From NCBI GenBank assembly GCA_964432875.1, contig CAYSPJ010000016.1:1-60527 (forward strand): a stretch of 60,527 bases of DNA, given 5' to 3'. Made by a program: the position numbers and the translations under genes. Below, piece after piece: positions 8,718-16,600 of the stretch (position 1 is the stretch's first letter; each line of letters begins with the position of its first letter). The notes beneath the pieces are model-generated. The model was given only the letters and a program-made list of their open reading frames with translations. It was not told the origin of the DNA and ran no database searches. The DNA comes from JACJYE01 sp964432875 (GTDB lineage Bacteria > Bacteroidota > Bacteroidia > Chitinophagales > Saprospiraceae).

Positions 8718-9695
8718 ATGAAAATATTCGTTAGCGGCGCCACGGGCTTCATCGGCAGCCGCCTGGCCTTGCGGCTTGCGGAGCAGGGGCATATCGTGCA
8801 CGCCCTCTACCGTTCGGCGCACAAGACCGCCGTGATACAGCATCCCAACATCCATTTGTTCCGGGGCGACATCCTTGACCCCGCAAGCTTGGACGCTGCC
8901 ATGGCGGGCTGTCAGCAAGCCTATCACGTGGCGGCTTTTGCCCGGGTATGGGAAAAAGACCCTGCCATCATCTACCGCCAGAACATCGCAGGCGCGGCCT
9001 TCGTCGTCCAGGCGGCAACAAAGGCCGGGGCAGAGAAAATCGTGCTCACCTCTACCGCTGGCACGCTTGGCCCTTCGGGAGCCGGCGTGGTGGACGAAAG
9101 CGCCCAGCCTGAGCGGTACTTTATCGATTACGAAAGCTCGAAGGCCATCATGGAGCAGATGGCGCAGGCTTTTGCCCAAAGCGGGCTGCACGTCGTGCTG
9201 GTCAACCCCACACGGGTCTATGGCCCGGGCGTGATGAGCGAGAGCAACGCCGTGACCAAGATGATGGCGAGCTACCGCGAAGGCAAATGGCGCATCATCC
9301 CCGGCAACGGCAAGAGCATGGGCAACTACGTCTATGTGGATGACGTGGTGGAGGGGCACATTCTGGCCATGGAAAAAGGCCGGCCTGGCGAGCGCTACAT
9401 CCTGGGCGGCGAAAACGCCTCTTACAACGAGTTCTTCGCCCTGCTGGCCGAGCTTGTCGGCAAGCGCTATGCCATGCTGAAGCTGCCGGTGCCCATCATG
9501 ATGGGCGTCAGCTCATTCCTGCTGCTGCTGGCGCAGCTTTTCGGCATCCGCCCGGCTATCACCCCGGCCCTGGCGCGCAAGTACGCCCAGGATTTCCGCG
9601 TCTCCTCAGCCAAGGCCAAGCAAGAACTGGGCTACCAGCCACTGAGCTTGCGGGATGGGATGAAGCGGACGTTGGAGGCTTTGTCATCAAACTGA
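8718..9695 (+). CDS. NAD(P)-dependent epimerase/dehydratase-type (extended SDR) oxidoreductase
   Basis: The 325-residue protein has the extended-SDR Rossmann motif GATGFIGS at residues 7-14, the catalytic serine region LTSTAGTLG and the YxxxK pair at Y138 and K142 (DYESSK). NPTRVYGPG and the C-terminal LGYQP..LRDGMKRTLE are typical of dihydroflavonol-reductase-like or 3-beta-hydroxysteroid-dehydrogenase-like members. The substrate cannot be assigned. The gene has its own promoter and is followed by an alpha/beta hydrolase and an acyl-CoA ligase on the same strand, which suggests lipid or small-molecule metabolism, but the 80-base gap leaves operon membership open. Confidence 0.9.
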   Translation: MKIFVSGATGFIGSRLALRLAEQGHIVHALYRSAHKTAVIQHPNIHLFRGDILDPASLDAAMAGCQQAYHVAAFARVWEKDPAIIYRQNIAGAAFVVQAATKAGAEKIVLTSTAGTLGPSGAGVVDESAQPERYFIDYESSKAIMEQMAQAFAQSGLHVVLVNPTRVYGPGVMSESNAVTKMMASYREGKWRIIPGNGKSMGNYVYVDDVVEGHILAMEKGRPGERYILGGENASYNEFFALLAELVGKRYAMLKLPVPIMMGVSSFLLLLAQLFGIRPAITPALARKYAQDFRVSSAKAKQELGYQPLSLRDGMKRTLEALSSN

Positions 9696-9775
9696 CTAAA
9701 GTCAACTAGCTGATTGACCATCCTCATACGCGCCCCGCCCGTAAGCCTCTAACTTTGAAGGCGATAACTGGGGGC

Positions 9776-10618
9776 ATGACTAAAAGCTCCCATGCGCCGA
9801 TGAAAGAACGCCAGTTCGATATGGACCTACGAGGCTCGCGCCTGAACGTACTGGAATGGCAGCCCGCCGCTTTCAGCGCCCCTCCCTTGATTTTGTTGCA
9901 CGATGCTTTAGGCTCGGCTGCCCAATGGCGGCAGTTCCCGCCGGAGCTGGCGGCGTGCACGGGCCGGCGGGTCATCGCTTACGACCGGACCGGGCACGGG
10001 CGCTCCGCCCCGCTGGCCAAGCCACGAGGTTTGGACTATCTGGAACATGAAGCCTGGGAAGTACTCCCGGATTTGCTGCAAGCGCTGCACATCGCCGCCC
10101 CCGTGCTCATCGGGCACAGCGACGGCGGCAGCATCGCGCTCTTGTACGCCGCCCGCTATCCGGCGGCGGCCGTCGTGGCCGCAGCCCCCCATGTTTTTGT
10201 GGAAGACATCACGCTGGCCGGCATCCGCCAGGCCGTGGAAGAGCGAGATATTTTGCTTCAGAAGCTGGAAAAATACCACGGCAGCAAAGCGGCAGCCCTC
10301 TTCGATGCCTGGGCGGATACTTGGCTGGCACCGGCTTTTCGGAGCTGGGACATCCGGCCGCTGCTGCCCGCCATCGCCTGCCCCGTGCTGGCCATCCAGG
10401 GCTTGTCGGATCCCTACGGCAGCGCCGCGCAAGCGCTGGACATCGCCGCCGCGCTGGGCAACAAAGCCCAACCCTGGCTCATCCCCGCTGCCGGGCACCA
10501 GCCCCATCGAGAAATGCAAACGACACTGATAGAAGGCATCGCCCGTTTTCTCGGCGCGCCTTCCAGCCCTAATCACAACATAAAATTGGAAAAGGATGAA
10601 ACCATTAAGCTATGTTAG
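9776..10618 (+). CDS. alpha/beta-fold hydrolase
   Basis: The 280-residue protein has the oxyanion-hole segment LILLHDALGS, the nucleophile elbow GHSDGG with S115, an acid in IQGLSDPYG, and a histidine in AAGHQPHREM near the C-terminus, so the catalytic triad is complete. There is no signal peptide, so it acts in the cytoplasm. The start could be 9776 or the ATG at 9800; a TTG further upstream is less likely. Its 3' end overlaps the acyl-CoA ligase start by 23 bases, implying translational coupling. A role as a thioesterase or ester hydrolase feeding acyl groups to the ligase is inference. Confidence 0.88.
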   Translation: MTKSSHAPMKERQFDMDLRGSRLNVLEWQPAAFSAPPLILLHDALGSAAQWRQFPPELAACTGRRVIAYDRTGHGRSAPLAKPRGLDYLEHEAWEVLPDLLQALHIAAPVLIGHSDGGSIALLYAARYPAAAVVAAAPHVFVEDITLAGIRQAVEERDILLQKLEKYHGSKAAALFDAWADTWLAPAFRSWDIRPLLPAIACPVLAIQGLSDPYGSAAQALDIAAALGNKAQPWLIPAAGHQPHREMQTTLIEGIARFLGAPSSPNHNIKLEKDETIKLC

Positions 10619-12296
10619 CGGCACCAGCGAGAAGCCGCTCATCGGAAAGACTATCGGACAATTATTCGACGAAATCGTCGAGCGTTACCCGGACAACGAC
10701 GCTTTGATTGCGCGCCACCAGGGCATCCGCTGGAGCTATCGGCAGCTCAAGCAGGAAGTGGACCGCTGCGCGCGCGCCTTGTTGGCGACAGGGGTGGAGA
10801 AAGGCATGAGGGTCGGCATCTGGTCGCCCAACCGGGCAGAATGGACGGTAGTGCAATTTGCTACAGCTAAAGTCGGTGCCATCCTGGTTAATATCAACCC
10901 TTCTTACCGCTTGCACGAATTGGAATACGCTCTCAACCAGTCGGGCTGCAGCATGCTGTTCACCGCTGATGAGTTCAAGTATTCTAATTATACCGAGATG
11001 CTGTACAAGCTGGCCCCCGAGCTGAAAAGCAGCCAACCAGGCCGTCTCTATGCCCAGCAACTGCCCGAGCTGCATAGCGTCATCCGGCTCAGCACCGAGC
11101 CAGTGCCGGGTATGTGGGCTTGGGGCGAATTCCTCGCCTTGTCCAGTAAGGCTTCGGAAGAGCAATTGTCCAAACGGCAGGAAGCGCTCGACTTCGACGA
11201 CCCGATCAACATCCAGTACACCAGTGGTACCACTGGTTTCCCGAAAGGGGCTACCCTCAGCCACCATAATATCTTGAACAACGGTTTTATCGTGACCGAA
11301 ACCCAAAAATTCACCGCTAAGGACCGCGTGCTCATCCCTGTGCCGCTCTACCACTGCTTCGGCATGGTGCTGGGCAATCTGGGCTGCCTCACCCACGGTG
11401 CCACCATGATCTACACGGGCGAAGGCTTCGAGGCCGAGGCGGTGCTGCAAGCCGCCGAGGCAGAACGCGCCACCGCCATCTACGGCGTGCCCACTATGTT
11501 TATCGCCGAGCTGGAGCACCCCAATTTCTTCAACTACGACCTCTCCAGCCTCCGCACTGGCGTGATGGCCGGAGCTTCCTGCCCCGTAGAAGTAATGAAA
11601 AAAGTGAAGACCCTGATGCACGCCGACCAGATGCAGATCGGTTACGGCATGACCGAAACTAGCCCAGTGAGCACCCAAACGCGCATGGGCACCCCGCTGG
11701 AAAAGCAAGTCGGCACCGTCGGGCAAGTCCATCCGCACACCGAGATTAAAATCGTCTCGCCGGAAACGGGCAAAATCGTGCCTATCGGCGAGCGGGGTGA
11801 GCTGTGTACCCGCGGCTACAGCGTCATGCTCGGCTACTGGAATGACAAGGAGAAGACCGACAAATCCATTGATGCCGCCGGCTGGATGCACAGCGGCGAC
11901 CTGGCAGTGATGGACGAGGAGGGTTACATTAACATCGTAGGCAGGATTAAGGATATGGTCATCCGCGGCGGGGAGAATATCTACCCGCGCGAAATCGAAG
12001 AGTTCCTCTTCTCCCACCCCAAAATCGTGGACGTGCAAGTCATCGGCGTACCGGATGAGAAGTACGGCGAAGAAGTTATGGCCTGGATCAAGCTCAAGGA
12101 TAGCGAAATGGCCAGCGAAGAGGAGATCAAGGAATACTGCAAGGGCAAAATTGCCCACTACAAGATACCGCGCTATATCAAGTTCGTTGAAGAATTCCCG
12201 ATGACGGTAACCGGCAAGATCCGCAAAGTAGAGATGCGGGAAATGAGCATCAGGGAGCTGGGCCTGGAAAAGGCGGCGAGTGTGAAGGTGGCGTAA
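10596..12296 (+). CDS. AMP-binding acyl-CoA synthetase (fatty-acyl-CoA ligase)
   Basis: The 566-residue protein activates a carboxylic acid to acyl-CoA through an acyl-AMP. The P-loop-like A3 motif YTSGTTGFPKG lies at about residue 206, the A5 motif GYGMTETSP at about 349, the A7/A8 motifs HSGDLAVMDEEGYINIVGR and RGGENIYPREIEEFL near 440-465, and the A10 lysine in TGKIRKVE near 540. The ACSF2/FadD-like arrangement and length suggest medium- or long-chain fatty acids, but the acyl pocket cannot be read. It overlaps the hydrolase gene at its 5' end and probably shares its promoter. It fits with the acyl-CoA dehydrogenase at the start of the window. Confidence 0.95.
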   Translation: MKPLSYVSGTSEKPLIGKTIGQLFDEIVERYPDNDALIARHQGIRWSYRQLKQEVDRCARALLATGVEKGMRVGIWSPNRAEWTVVQFATAKVGAILVNINPSYRLHELEYALNQSGCSMLFTADEFKYSNYTEMLYKLAPELKSSQPGRLYAQQLPELHSVIRLSTEPVPGMWAWGEFLALSSKASEEQLSKRQEALDFDDPINIQYTSGTTGFPKGATLSHHNILNNGFIVTETQKFTAKDRVLIPVPLYHCFGMVLGNLGCLTHGATMIYTGEGFEAEAVLQAAEAERATAIYGVPTMFIAELEHPNFFNYDLSSLRTGVMAGASCPVEVMKKVKTLMHADQMQIGYGMTETSPVSTQTRMGTPLEKQVGTVGQVHPHTEIKIVSPETGKIVPIGERGELCTRGYSVMLGYWNDKEKTDKSIDAAGWMHSGDLAVMDEEGYINIVGRIKDMVIRGGENIYPREIEEFLFSHPKIVDVQVIGVPDEKYGEEVMAWIKLKDSEMASEEEIKEYCKGKIAHYKIPRYIKFVEEFPMTVTGKIRKVEMREMSIRELGLEKAASVKVA

Positions 12297-12368
12297 ACGA
12301 GCTATTGCATAGGCAAATGGCGGGTGGAGGGCAGTTCTGCTCTTCACCCGCATCTTCACCTACCCAAT

Positions 12369-13445
12369 ATGGAAGTTGTTGCATGGATCGGCTGCTCACA
12401 GGCGCTGTTTTCGGGCCTGATTATCGGCACTAAAAAAAGCTGTACCACGGCTGACAAGCTCCTCTCGGCCTGGCTCATCCTCATGGGGATAGAATTTGCC
12501 ACTTATGGCGTCGACTTGCGCGTGTTTGGGGATGCCCCGCTGCTCAGCAACCCCTTCCTTTTGTTCAATCCAGCTTTGTACATGTACACCCGTGCGCTCA
12601 CCGACAAAGCTTACGCGCTGCGCTGGGTACATCTGCTGCACCTGTTGCCCTACATCCTTTTTGAGGGTGGCGCCTACCTGTTGGGCGAACGGATGGAGTT
12701 GGACGCTTTTTTCAGCCGCGACTCTACTTATTGGTTCCGCATCGCTTTCGGAATTGGTGCGCTGCTCTCCTGGTCGATGTATCCTGTCCTCAGCATCCAA
12801 GCCGTGCACCAGCACCGCATGAATCTGAAAAACGAGTTCTCGACTATCGAAAGCTTTCGGCGTATCAGTTGGCTGCTCTTCGTGCTGTCTTTCAATACCC
12901 TGTACTGGGCCTCCAGCTTGAGCATCGGCGCTTACAACGTTTTTTCGGGCAAGGGCGATCTGGTACAACCTTTTAATTATTCAGTGCTCCTGGTGCTCAA
13001 CTACATCCTGGGGTTTTACGGGCTCAAGCAGGAGCGCGTCCTCAGCGAGAAGCCCGATGGGGAAAGCGAAAAATACAAGCGCTCCCACCTGCGAGCCGAC
13101 TACAAGGAGCGCGTCCAACAGCGGCTGCTGGCTTGGTTTGAAACCCAGAAACCTTACCTCGACAGCGACCTGACCATCAATATGGTGGCCGACAAGCTCA
13201 AAGTGCCCCGCCATGATCTCACCGAGGTGCTGAATGCCGAAATGGGCAAGAACTTCTATCAATTCGTCAATGAATACCGGGTAGAGGCAGTCAAAAAAAT
13301 GCTGGCCGACCCGAAATATGGGCACCTCTCTATCGAAGCCATCGGCTTTGAATGCGGCTTCAACAGCAAATCCACTTTCTTCGCGGTGTTTAAAGGCTTG
13401 ACGGGCACGACGCCGGCGCAGTATCAGGCGGGGCGGTTGGTTTGA
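12369..13445 (+). CDS. membrane-anchored AraC-family transcriptional regulator
   Basis: The 358-residue protein has about seven hydrophobic segments in its first 230 residues (for example WIGCSQALFSGLIIGT, LSAWLILMGIEFATYG, LVLNYILGFYG) and an AraC helix-turn-helix pair in the last 100 (LTINMVADKLKVPRHDLTEVL and LSIEAIGFECGFNSKSTFFAVF). This layout is common in Bacteroidota one-component regulators, in which the membrane domain is thought to sense an unknown ligand. I choose the ATG at 12369 rather than an upstream GTG, as the membrane domain begins right after it. It may regulate the upstream lipid genes. Its 3' end overlaps the convergent HNH nuclease gene by 22 bases. Confidence 0.9.
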   Translation: MEVVAWIGCSQALFSGLIIGTKKSCTTADKLLSAWLILMGIEFATYGVDLRVFGDAPLLSNPFLLFNPALYMYTRALTDKAYALRWVHLLHLLPYILFEGGAYLLGERMELDAFFSRDSTYWFRIAFGIGALLSWSMYPVLSIQAVHQHRMNLKNEFSTIESFRRISWLLFVLSFNTLYWASSLSIGAYNVFSGKGDLVQPFNYSVLLVLNYILGFYGLKQERVLSEKPDGESEKYKRSHLRADYKERVQQRLLAWFETQKPYLDSDLTINMVADKLKVPRHDLTEVLNAEMGKNFYQFVNEYRVEAVKKMLADPKYGHLSIEAIGFECGFNSKSTFFAVFKGLTGTTPAQYQAGRLV

Positions 13446-14038
13446 TTTTTTTCTGCCGAAAGGAGTTGTCGGGCTTGAGCCGGGAATTTGTTGAGCAGCC
13501 ACTTTAAAGCTTCAAGCTGGTCATAGCCGGTGGCGCGCCTTAACTGGGCGAGTAGTTTGAGCGCGCTCGGCCGCGGAAGGGTAAGGTTGGAGGCGCCTTC
13601 GTTGCAGACGGAGCAAATCGCTCGCAAGTTGCCAGCTTCATCAGTGCCGCCTTCCGATTTGTCGATGATATGACCAATGTGCAGTCTGGTTTTCCTGCCT
13701 GTATCGTAGGGATGCAATTCACCTGCTACAGCGCCGCACATTTGGCAGGTAAATCCATTCCGGTCCAACACAAAAGCCCTGGTTTCTTTCGATATTGCCC
13801 GTTCAAATGCGGGCAAGGGCACTGTGCCGACGAGAATGTACTGACCGGGCTTTAGGTCACTTCGATCATTGTACGTTTGAATGTCTAATCCTTCTTCATT
13901 TCTGAGCTCCCGTATCCGACGTGCCCATTCGCTTGCACCGCCTGAAACTTCGCGCAGCGTTTCTGCATCGAGTACTTCTCCAACGTGTGCTAGAAAGTAC
14001 TCTCGAAGTTTAGCTCTAGCACCTTTCCGCTTTTGCAT
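13424..14038 (-). CDS. HNH endonuclease, probable restriction partner of the adjacent methyltransferase
   Basis: The 204-residue protein has an N-terminal winged-helix-like domain (residues 1-68, LREYFLAHVGEVLDAETLRE) and a C-terminal HNH domain with zinc-binding cysteines C98/C101 and C142/C145. The catalytic core runs LHIGHIIDKSEGGTDEAGN, with H120/H123 and N137. Its start codon lies inside the 3' end of the C5-methyltransferase gene (49-base overlap), so the two are translationally coupled, as expected of a type II restriction-modification system. The wH-HNH arrangement is found in known and predicted type II enzymes. The recognition site cannot be read from the sequence. Confidence 0.85.
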   Translation of the reverse strand: MQKRKGARAKLREYFLAHVGEVLDAETLREVSGGASEWARRIRELRNEEGLDIQTYNDRSDLKPGQYILVGTVPLPAFERAISKETRAFVLDRNGFTCQMCGAVAGELHPYDTGRKTRLHIGHIIDKSEGGTDEAGNLRAICSVCNEGASNLTLPRPSALKLLAQLRRATGYDQLEALKWLLNKFPAQARQLLSAEKNQTNRPA

Positions 14039-14973
14039 ACCTTGTGTTTTCTTTCTAACGCGGCTATGATTTGCAATCCAATCACTTTAGCAACAGGCGG
14101 GGGGAAAGCATTGCCAACTTGCCGATAGCTAGCAGTCTTTCTACCCGTGAATGTCCAATCAGCAGGGAAGCCCTGGATGAGTGAAGCCATTGGAACAGTC
14201 AGTTTAGGTAGGCCTTCAAAGTCTCGGGGTGGCGGGGCATCAGCCAATCCCCGGCCGTCAACACCCAATTTTTGCCATCCAGCTCTTGCCCGGGACGGCC
14301 CTAAGTCAGCACCACCATGCTTCTTGGACCCCCCTACCAAGGTCGGAGCAATACCATTTGCTTGTTCTTTCCAAGCCACAGCACCTTTCCAGCCATCAAC
14401 CGCCATAGCTTCGTGCAATATATCTCCTACCGTAGGCGGATTTTTGTAACGGCTCGGCCACTTGAAATAGGAGAAATGATCTCCCTTAAAGCCGACGTAT
14501 ATCGCCCGGGGTCGGAGTTGAGGCACCCCGTAGTCACAGGCCGTGACGAGTTTCCATTCGCCGGTATATCCCATGTCTTCGAGCGTGCTGACCAAAGAAG
14601 CGCGGTAGGGGTCAAATTTTTTGGATAGGAACCCTCGGACGTTCTCCAGCATAACTGCCTCTGGCTGACATTCCGCGATCAACCTGAGCGCCTCGGGGAA
14701 TAAGTCCCTTTCATCTTCATTGCCAAGCTGTTTGCCTGCAATGGAAAAGGGCGGACAAGGCACCCCGCCAGCAAAAAGGCTGACCCCCTGGAAGTCCGAC
14801 GCGCTATATTTTTTCACATCCATTTCAAGGACATTCCACTCCGGGCGGTTATGCCGCAAAGTATTGCAGGCATCGCCATCCACTTCCACCAATGCCAAAT
14901 GCTCAAACCCTGCTTGCTCTAAGCCCAAGGCTTGCCCACCTGCCCCAGCACATATCTCAATGGAAGTGTACAT
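13990..14973 (-). CDS. DNA (cytosine-5-)-methyltransferase of a type II restriction-modification system
   Basis: The 327-residue protein has the ordered C5-methyltransferase motifs: motif I EICAGAGGQALGLEQAGF, motif IV GGVPCPPFS with the catalytic cysteine at about 73, motif VI ENVRG at 110-114, motif VIII QLRPRAIYVGF near 152, and motif X QVGNAFPPPVA near 285. The target-recognition region between VIII and IX is about 100 residues, so a single short site is expected. The ATG at 14973 is preferred over an upstream TTG because motif I follows at once and a -7 element lies at 15004-15011. It transfers a methyl group from SAM to cytosine and would protect the host from the HNH nuclease encoded just downstream. 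Confidence 0.94.
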   Translation of the reverse strand: MYTSIEICAGAGGQALGLEQAGFEHLALVEVDGDACNTLRHNRPEWNVLEMDVKKYSASDFQGVSLFAGGVPCPPFSIAGKQLGNEDERDLFPEALRLIAECQPEAVMLENVRGFLSKKFDPYRASLVSTLEDMGYTGEWKLVTACDYGVPQLRPRAIYVGFKGDHFSYFKWPSRYKNPPTVGDILHEAMAVDGWKGAVAWKEQANGIAPTLVGGSKKHGGADLGPSRARAGWQKLGVDGRGLADAPPPRDFEGLPKLTVPMASLIQGFPADWTFTGRKTASYRQVGNAFPPPVAKVIGLQIIAALERKHKVCKSGKVLELNFESTF

Positions 14974-15003
14974 TTCGAAAACAATTTGTTTGGTTAAATG
15001 TGA

Positions 15004-15011
15004 CAAAAATA
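15004..15011 (-). promoter_or_regulatory. -7 promoter element of the restriction-modification operon
   Basis: On the minus strand this reads TATTTTTG, an exact TAnnTTTG match, 31 bases before the methyltransferase ATG. A GTTG about 20 bases further upstream could be the -33 element. Confidence 0.55.
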
Positions 15012-15020
15012 AACATTCCT

Positions 15021-15034
15021 TTGCAATATTGCAA
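15021..15034. promoter_or_regulatory. 14-bp perfect palindrome in the restriction-modification promoter
   Basis: TTGCAATATTGCAA is its own reverse complement and lies directly upstream of the -7 element, over the spacer and -33 zone. A dimeric regulator binding here would block the promoter. No separate controller gene is seen, so the methyltransferase itself or an unlinked protein would have to bind. Confidence 0.4.
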
Positions 15035-15244
15035 CCCCTGTGGAAAACTTATGATGCTTTGTGGGAAAAAAGCTTGTGTTTGAATGATGAGCTTGCCCCT
15101 CAATCCATCCCACCACCCTCTCCCACTCCCTGCCCGCGCCATCCGCACTACAAGTAGGAGTCCAGACCGCGCAGCTCGCACCGTTTTTAGGCAAAAACCG
15201 CCCATATTGCGAGAAAACCTACTTCACCTTTTCAATCCTGCAAG

Positions 15245-16588
15245 ATGCGTACACTAGCAATTGTCGGTATCCTGTCGATGTCCGCCGTCGCTGGCTTAGC
15301 CCAAGGGCTGTTCGAGCGCGCCGGGGCAGGCGAGCACGAAAAGCCCCGGCTGGAATGGAGCGGCTATGCCCGCGGCTCGGCTTATGGCGGGGGCGAGCGG
15401 TATGACTATGCCTCTGTCTTTGGCGAGGCGGCAGTACAAGGCAAATTCAGCGAGGGCAAGGCCTTCCTCTTTGCTGATGTGCGCCTGCGGGAAGGGGTGC
15501 AGTTTGGGCAATGGGGCACGGCTTTGCAGTTAAAGGAAGCCTATGCCGGGTATCAATCTGAGCGGCTGGACGTTTATCTGGGCAACCAGATCATCGCCTG
15601 GGGCCGCACGGATGGCTTCAACCCGACCAACTGCATCACGCCTCAAGATTACTTCCTGCTCACGCCCGAGCCCGATGACCAGACGCTGCCCAATTTTCTC
15701 TTGCGCGCACGCTACCACTTCAACCCGCAAGTACAGCTTGAACTTATCGGCATCCCCCTTTTCCAGCCCTCGATTTTTCGCTACGATCTGTTTGCCCTGG
15801 AGGGCAACGCCAGCTTCTCCGCGCCTGCCTTGCCAGAGCAAAACAGGAAATCAGGTGCCGTGGGGGCCAGAATGAACTTTGAACTGCCCCGCGCAGGTTT
15901 TGCGCTATCCTATTTCAACGGCTACGACCCCTTCCACGGCTTCGACATCCGGGAAATTGACCTGAGCCAGTTGCTGCAGCCCGCCATCGTCTATCAACCT
16001 GCGTTCTATCGCAAAAATATGGTGGGTGCCGACTTTGCCCTGCCTTTCGGGAACTGGATCGCCCGGGGCGAGGCAGCGGGCAGCTGGACGCGTGGCTATC
16101 GCGACCAGATGCACGTGCCCAACCCCGAACTGGCCTACGTGCTGGGGCTGGAGCGCGAAATCGGAGGCATCACCGCCATTATCCAGTACATCGGCAAGCA
16201 GGCCTTTGATTTTCAAGCCTTGTCGGCGCCTGTGCTGGAGGAGCCGCTGACGCCGGAAAACATCTTCAAATACGCCACCGCGCGGATCGGCTATGAGTCC
16301 ACCCTGTTCAACCGCAAGATATTCCTGCAGCAGGAAGCTAGTAACCACGCCCTCTCGCTGGCATTGAGCCGGGCGTTTGCCCACGATGCGCTACGGGCGG
16401 AAGTGGCGGGCTACTACAATTTCACTTCCGAAGAGTACCTGCTGCGCCCCAGTCTCCGATGGCAGTTGAGCGACGCGCTTTCCGCCACCCTGGGAGCCCA
16501 CGTCATGGGCGGGCCGGAAGGCTTTATTTTCAACTACTCGAAGGAGGTGTTGAACGGCGTTTTCGCCGAATTGAGAGTGCGCTTTTGA
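15245..16588 (+). CDS. outer-membrane beta-barrel protein (DUF1302-like) of an MMPL export operon
   Basis: The 447-residue protein starts with a signal peptide ending in AGLAQ. It has alternating aromatic/polar strands typical of an outer-membrane barrel (LEWSGYARGSAYG, AYAGYQSERLDVYLGNQIIAWGR, GFALSYFNGYDPFHG) and ends in ELRVRF, a C-terminal aromatic as expected for Bam-dependent assembly. The GNQIIAWGRTDGFNPTN segment resembles DUF1302-type proteins, which commonly pair with RND/MMPL transporters. The MMPL gene follows after 12 bases. Together with the LolA-like product it would form an envelope-spanning route, probably for lipids, though the cargo is unknown. Confidence 0.8.
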   Translation: MRTLAIVGILSMSAVAGLAQGLFERAGAGEHEKPRLEWSGYARGSAYGGGERYDYASVFGEAAVQGKFSEGKAFLFADVRLREGVQFGQWGTALQLKEAYAGYQSERLDVYLGNQIIAWGRTDGFNPTNCITPQDYFLLTPEPDDQTLPNFLLRARYHFNPQVQLELIGIPLFQPSIFRYDLFALEGNASFSAPALPEQNRKSGAVGARMNFELPRAGFALSYFNGYDPFHGFDIREIDLSQLLQPAIVYQPAFYRKNMVGADFALPFGNWIARGEAAGSWTRGYRDQMHVPNPELAYVLGLEREIGGITAIIQYIGKQAFDFQALSAPVLEEPLTPENIFKYATARIGYESTLFNRKIFLQQEASNHALSLALSRAFAHDALRAEVAGYYNFTSEEYLLRPSLRWQLSDALSATLGAHVMGGPEGFIFNYSKEVLNGVFAELRVRF

Positions 16589-16600
16589 AAACCATGTACG

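Noticed and set aside
10662..12359. Long open frame antisense to the acyl-CoA ligase gene
   Set aside because: It is the mirror frame of a GC-rich coding region. The translated sequence has histidine- and glycine-rich composition without motifs, whereas the plus strand has all acyl-CoA ligase motifs.
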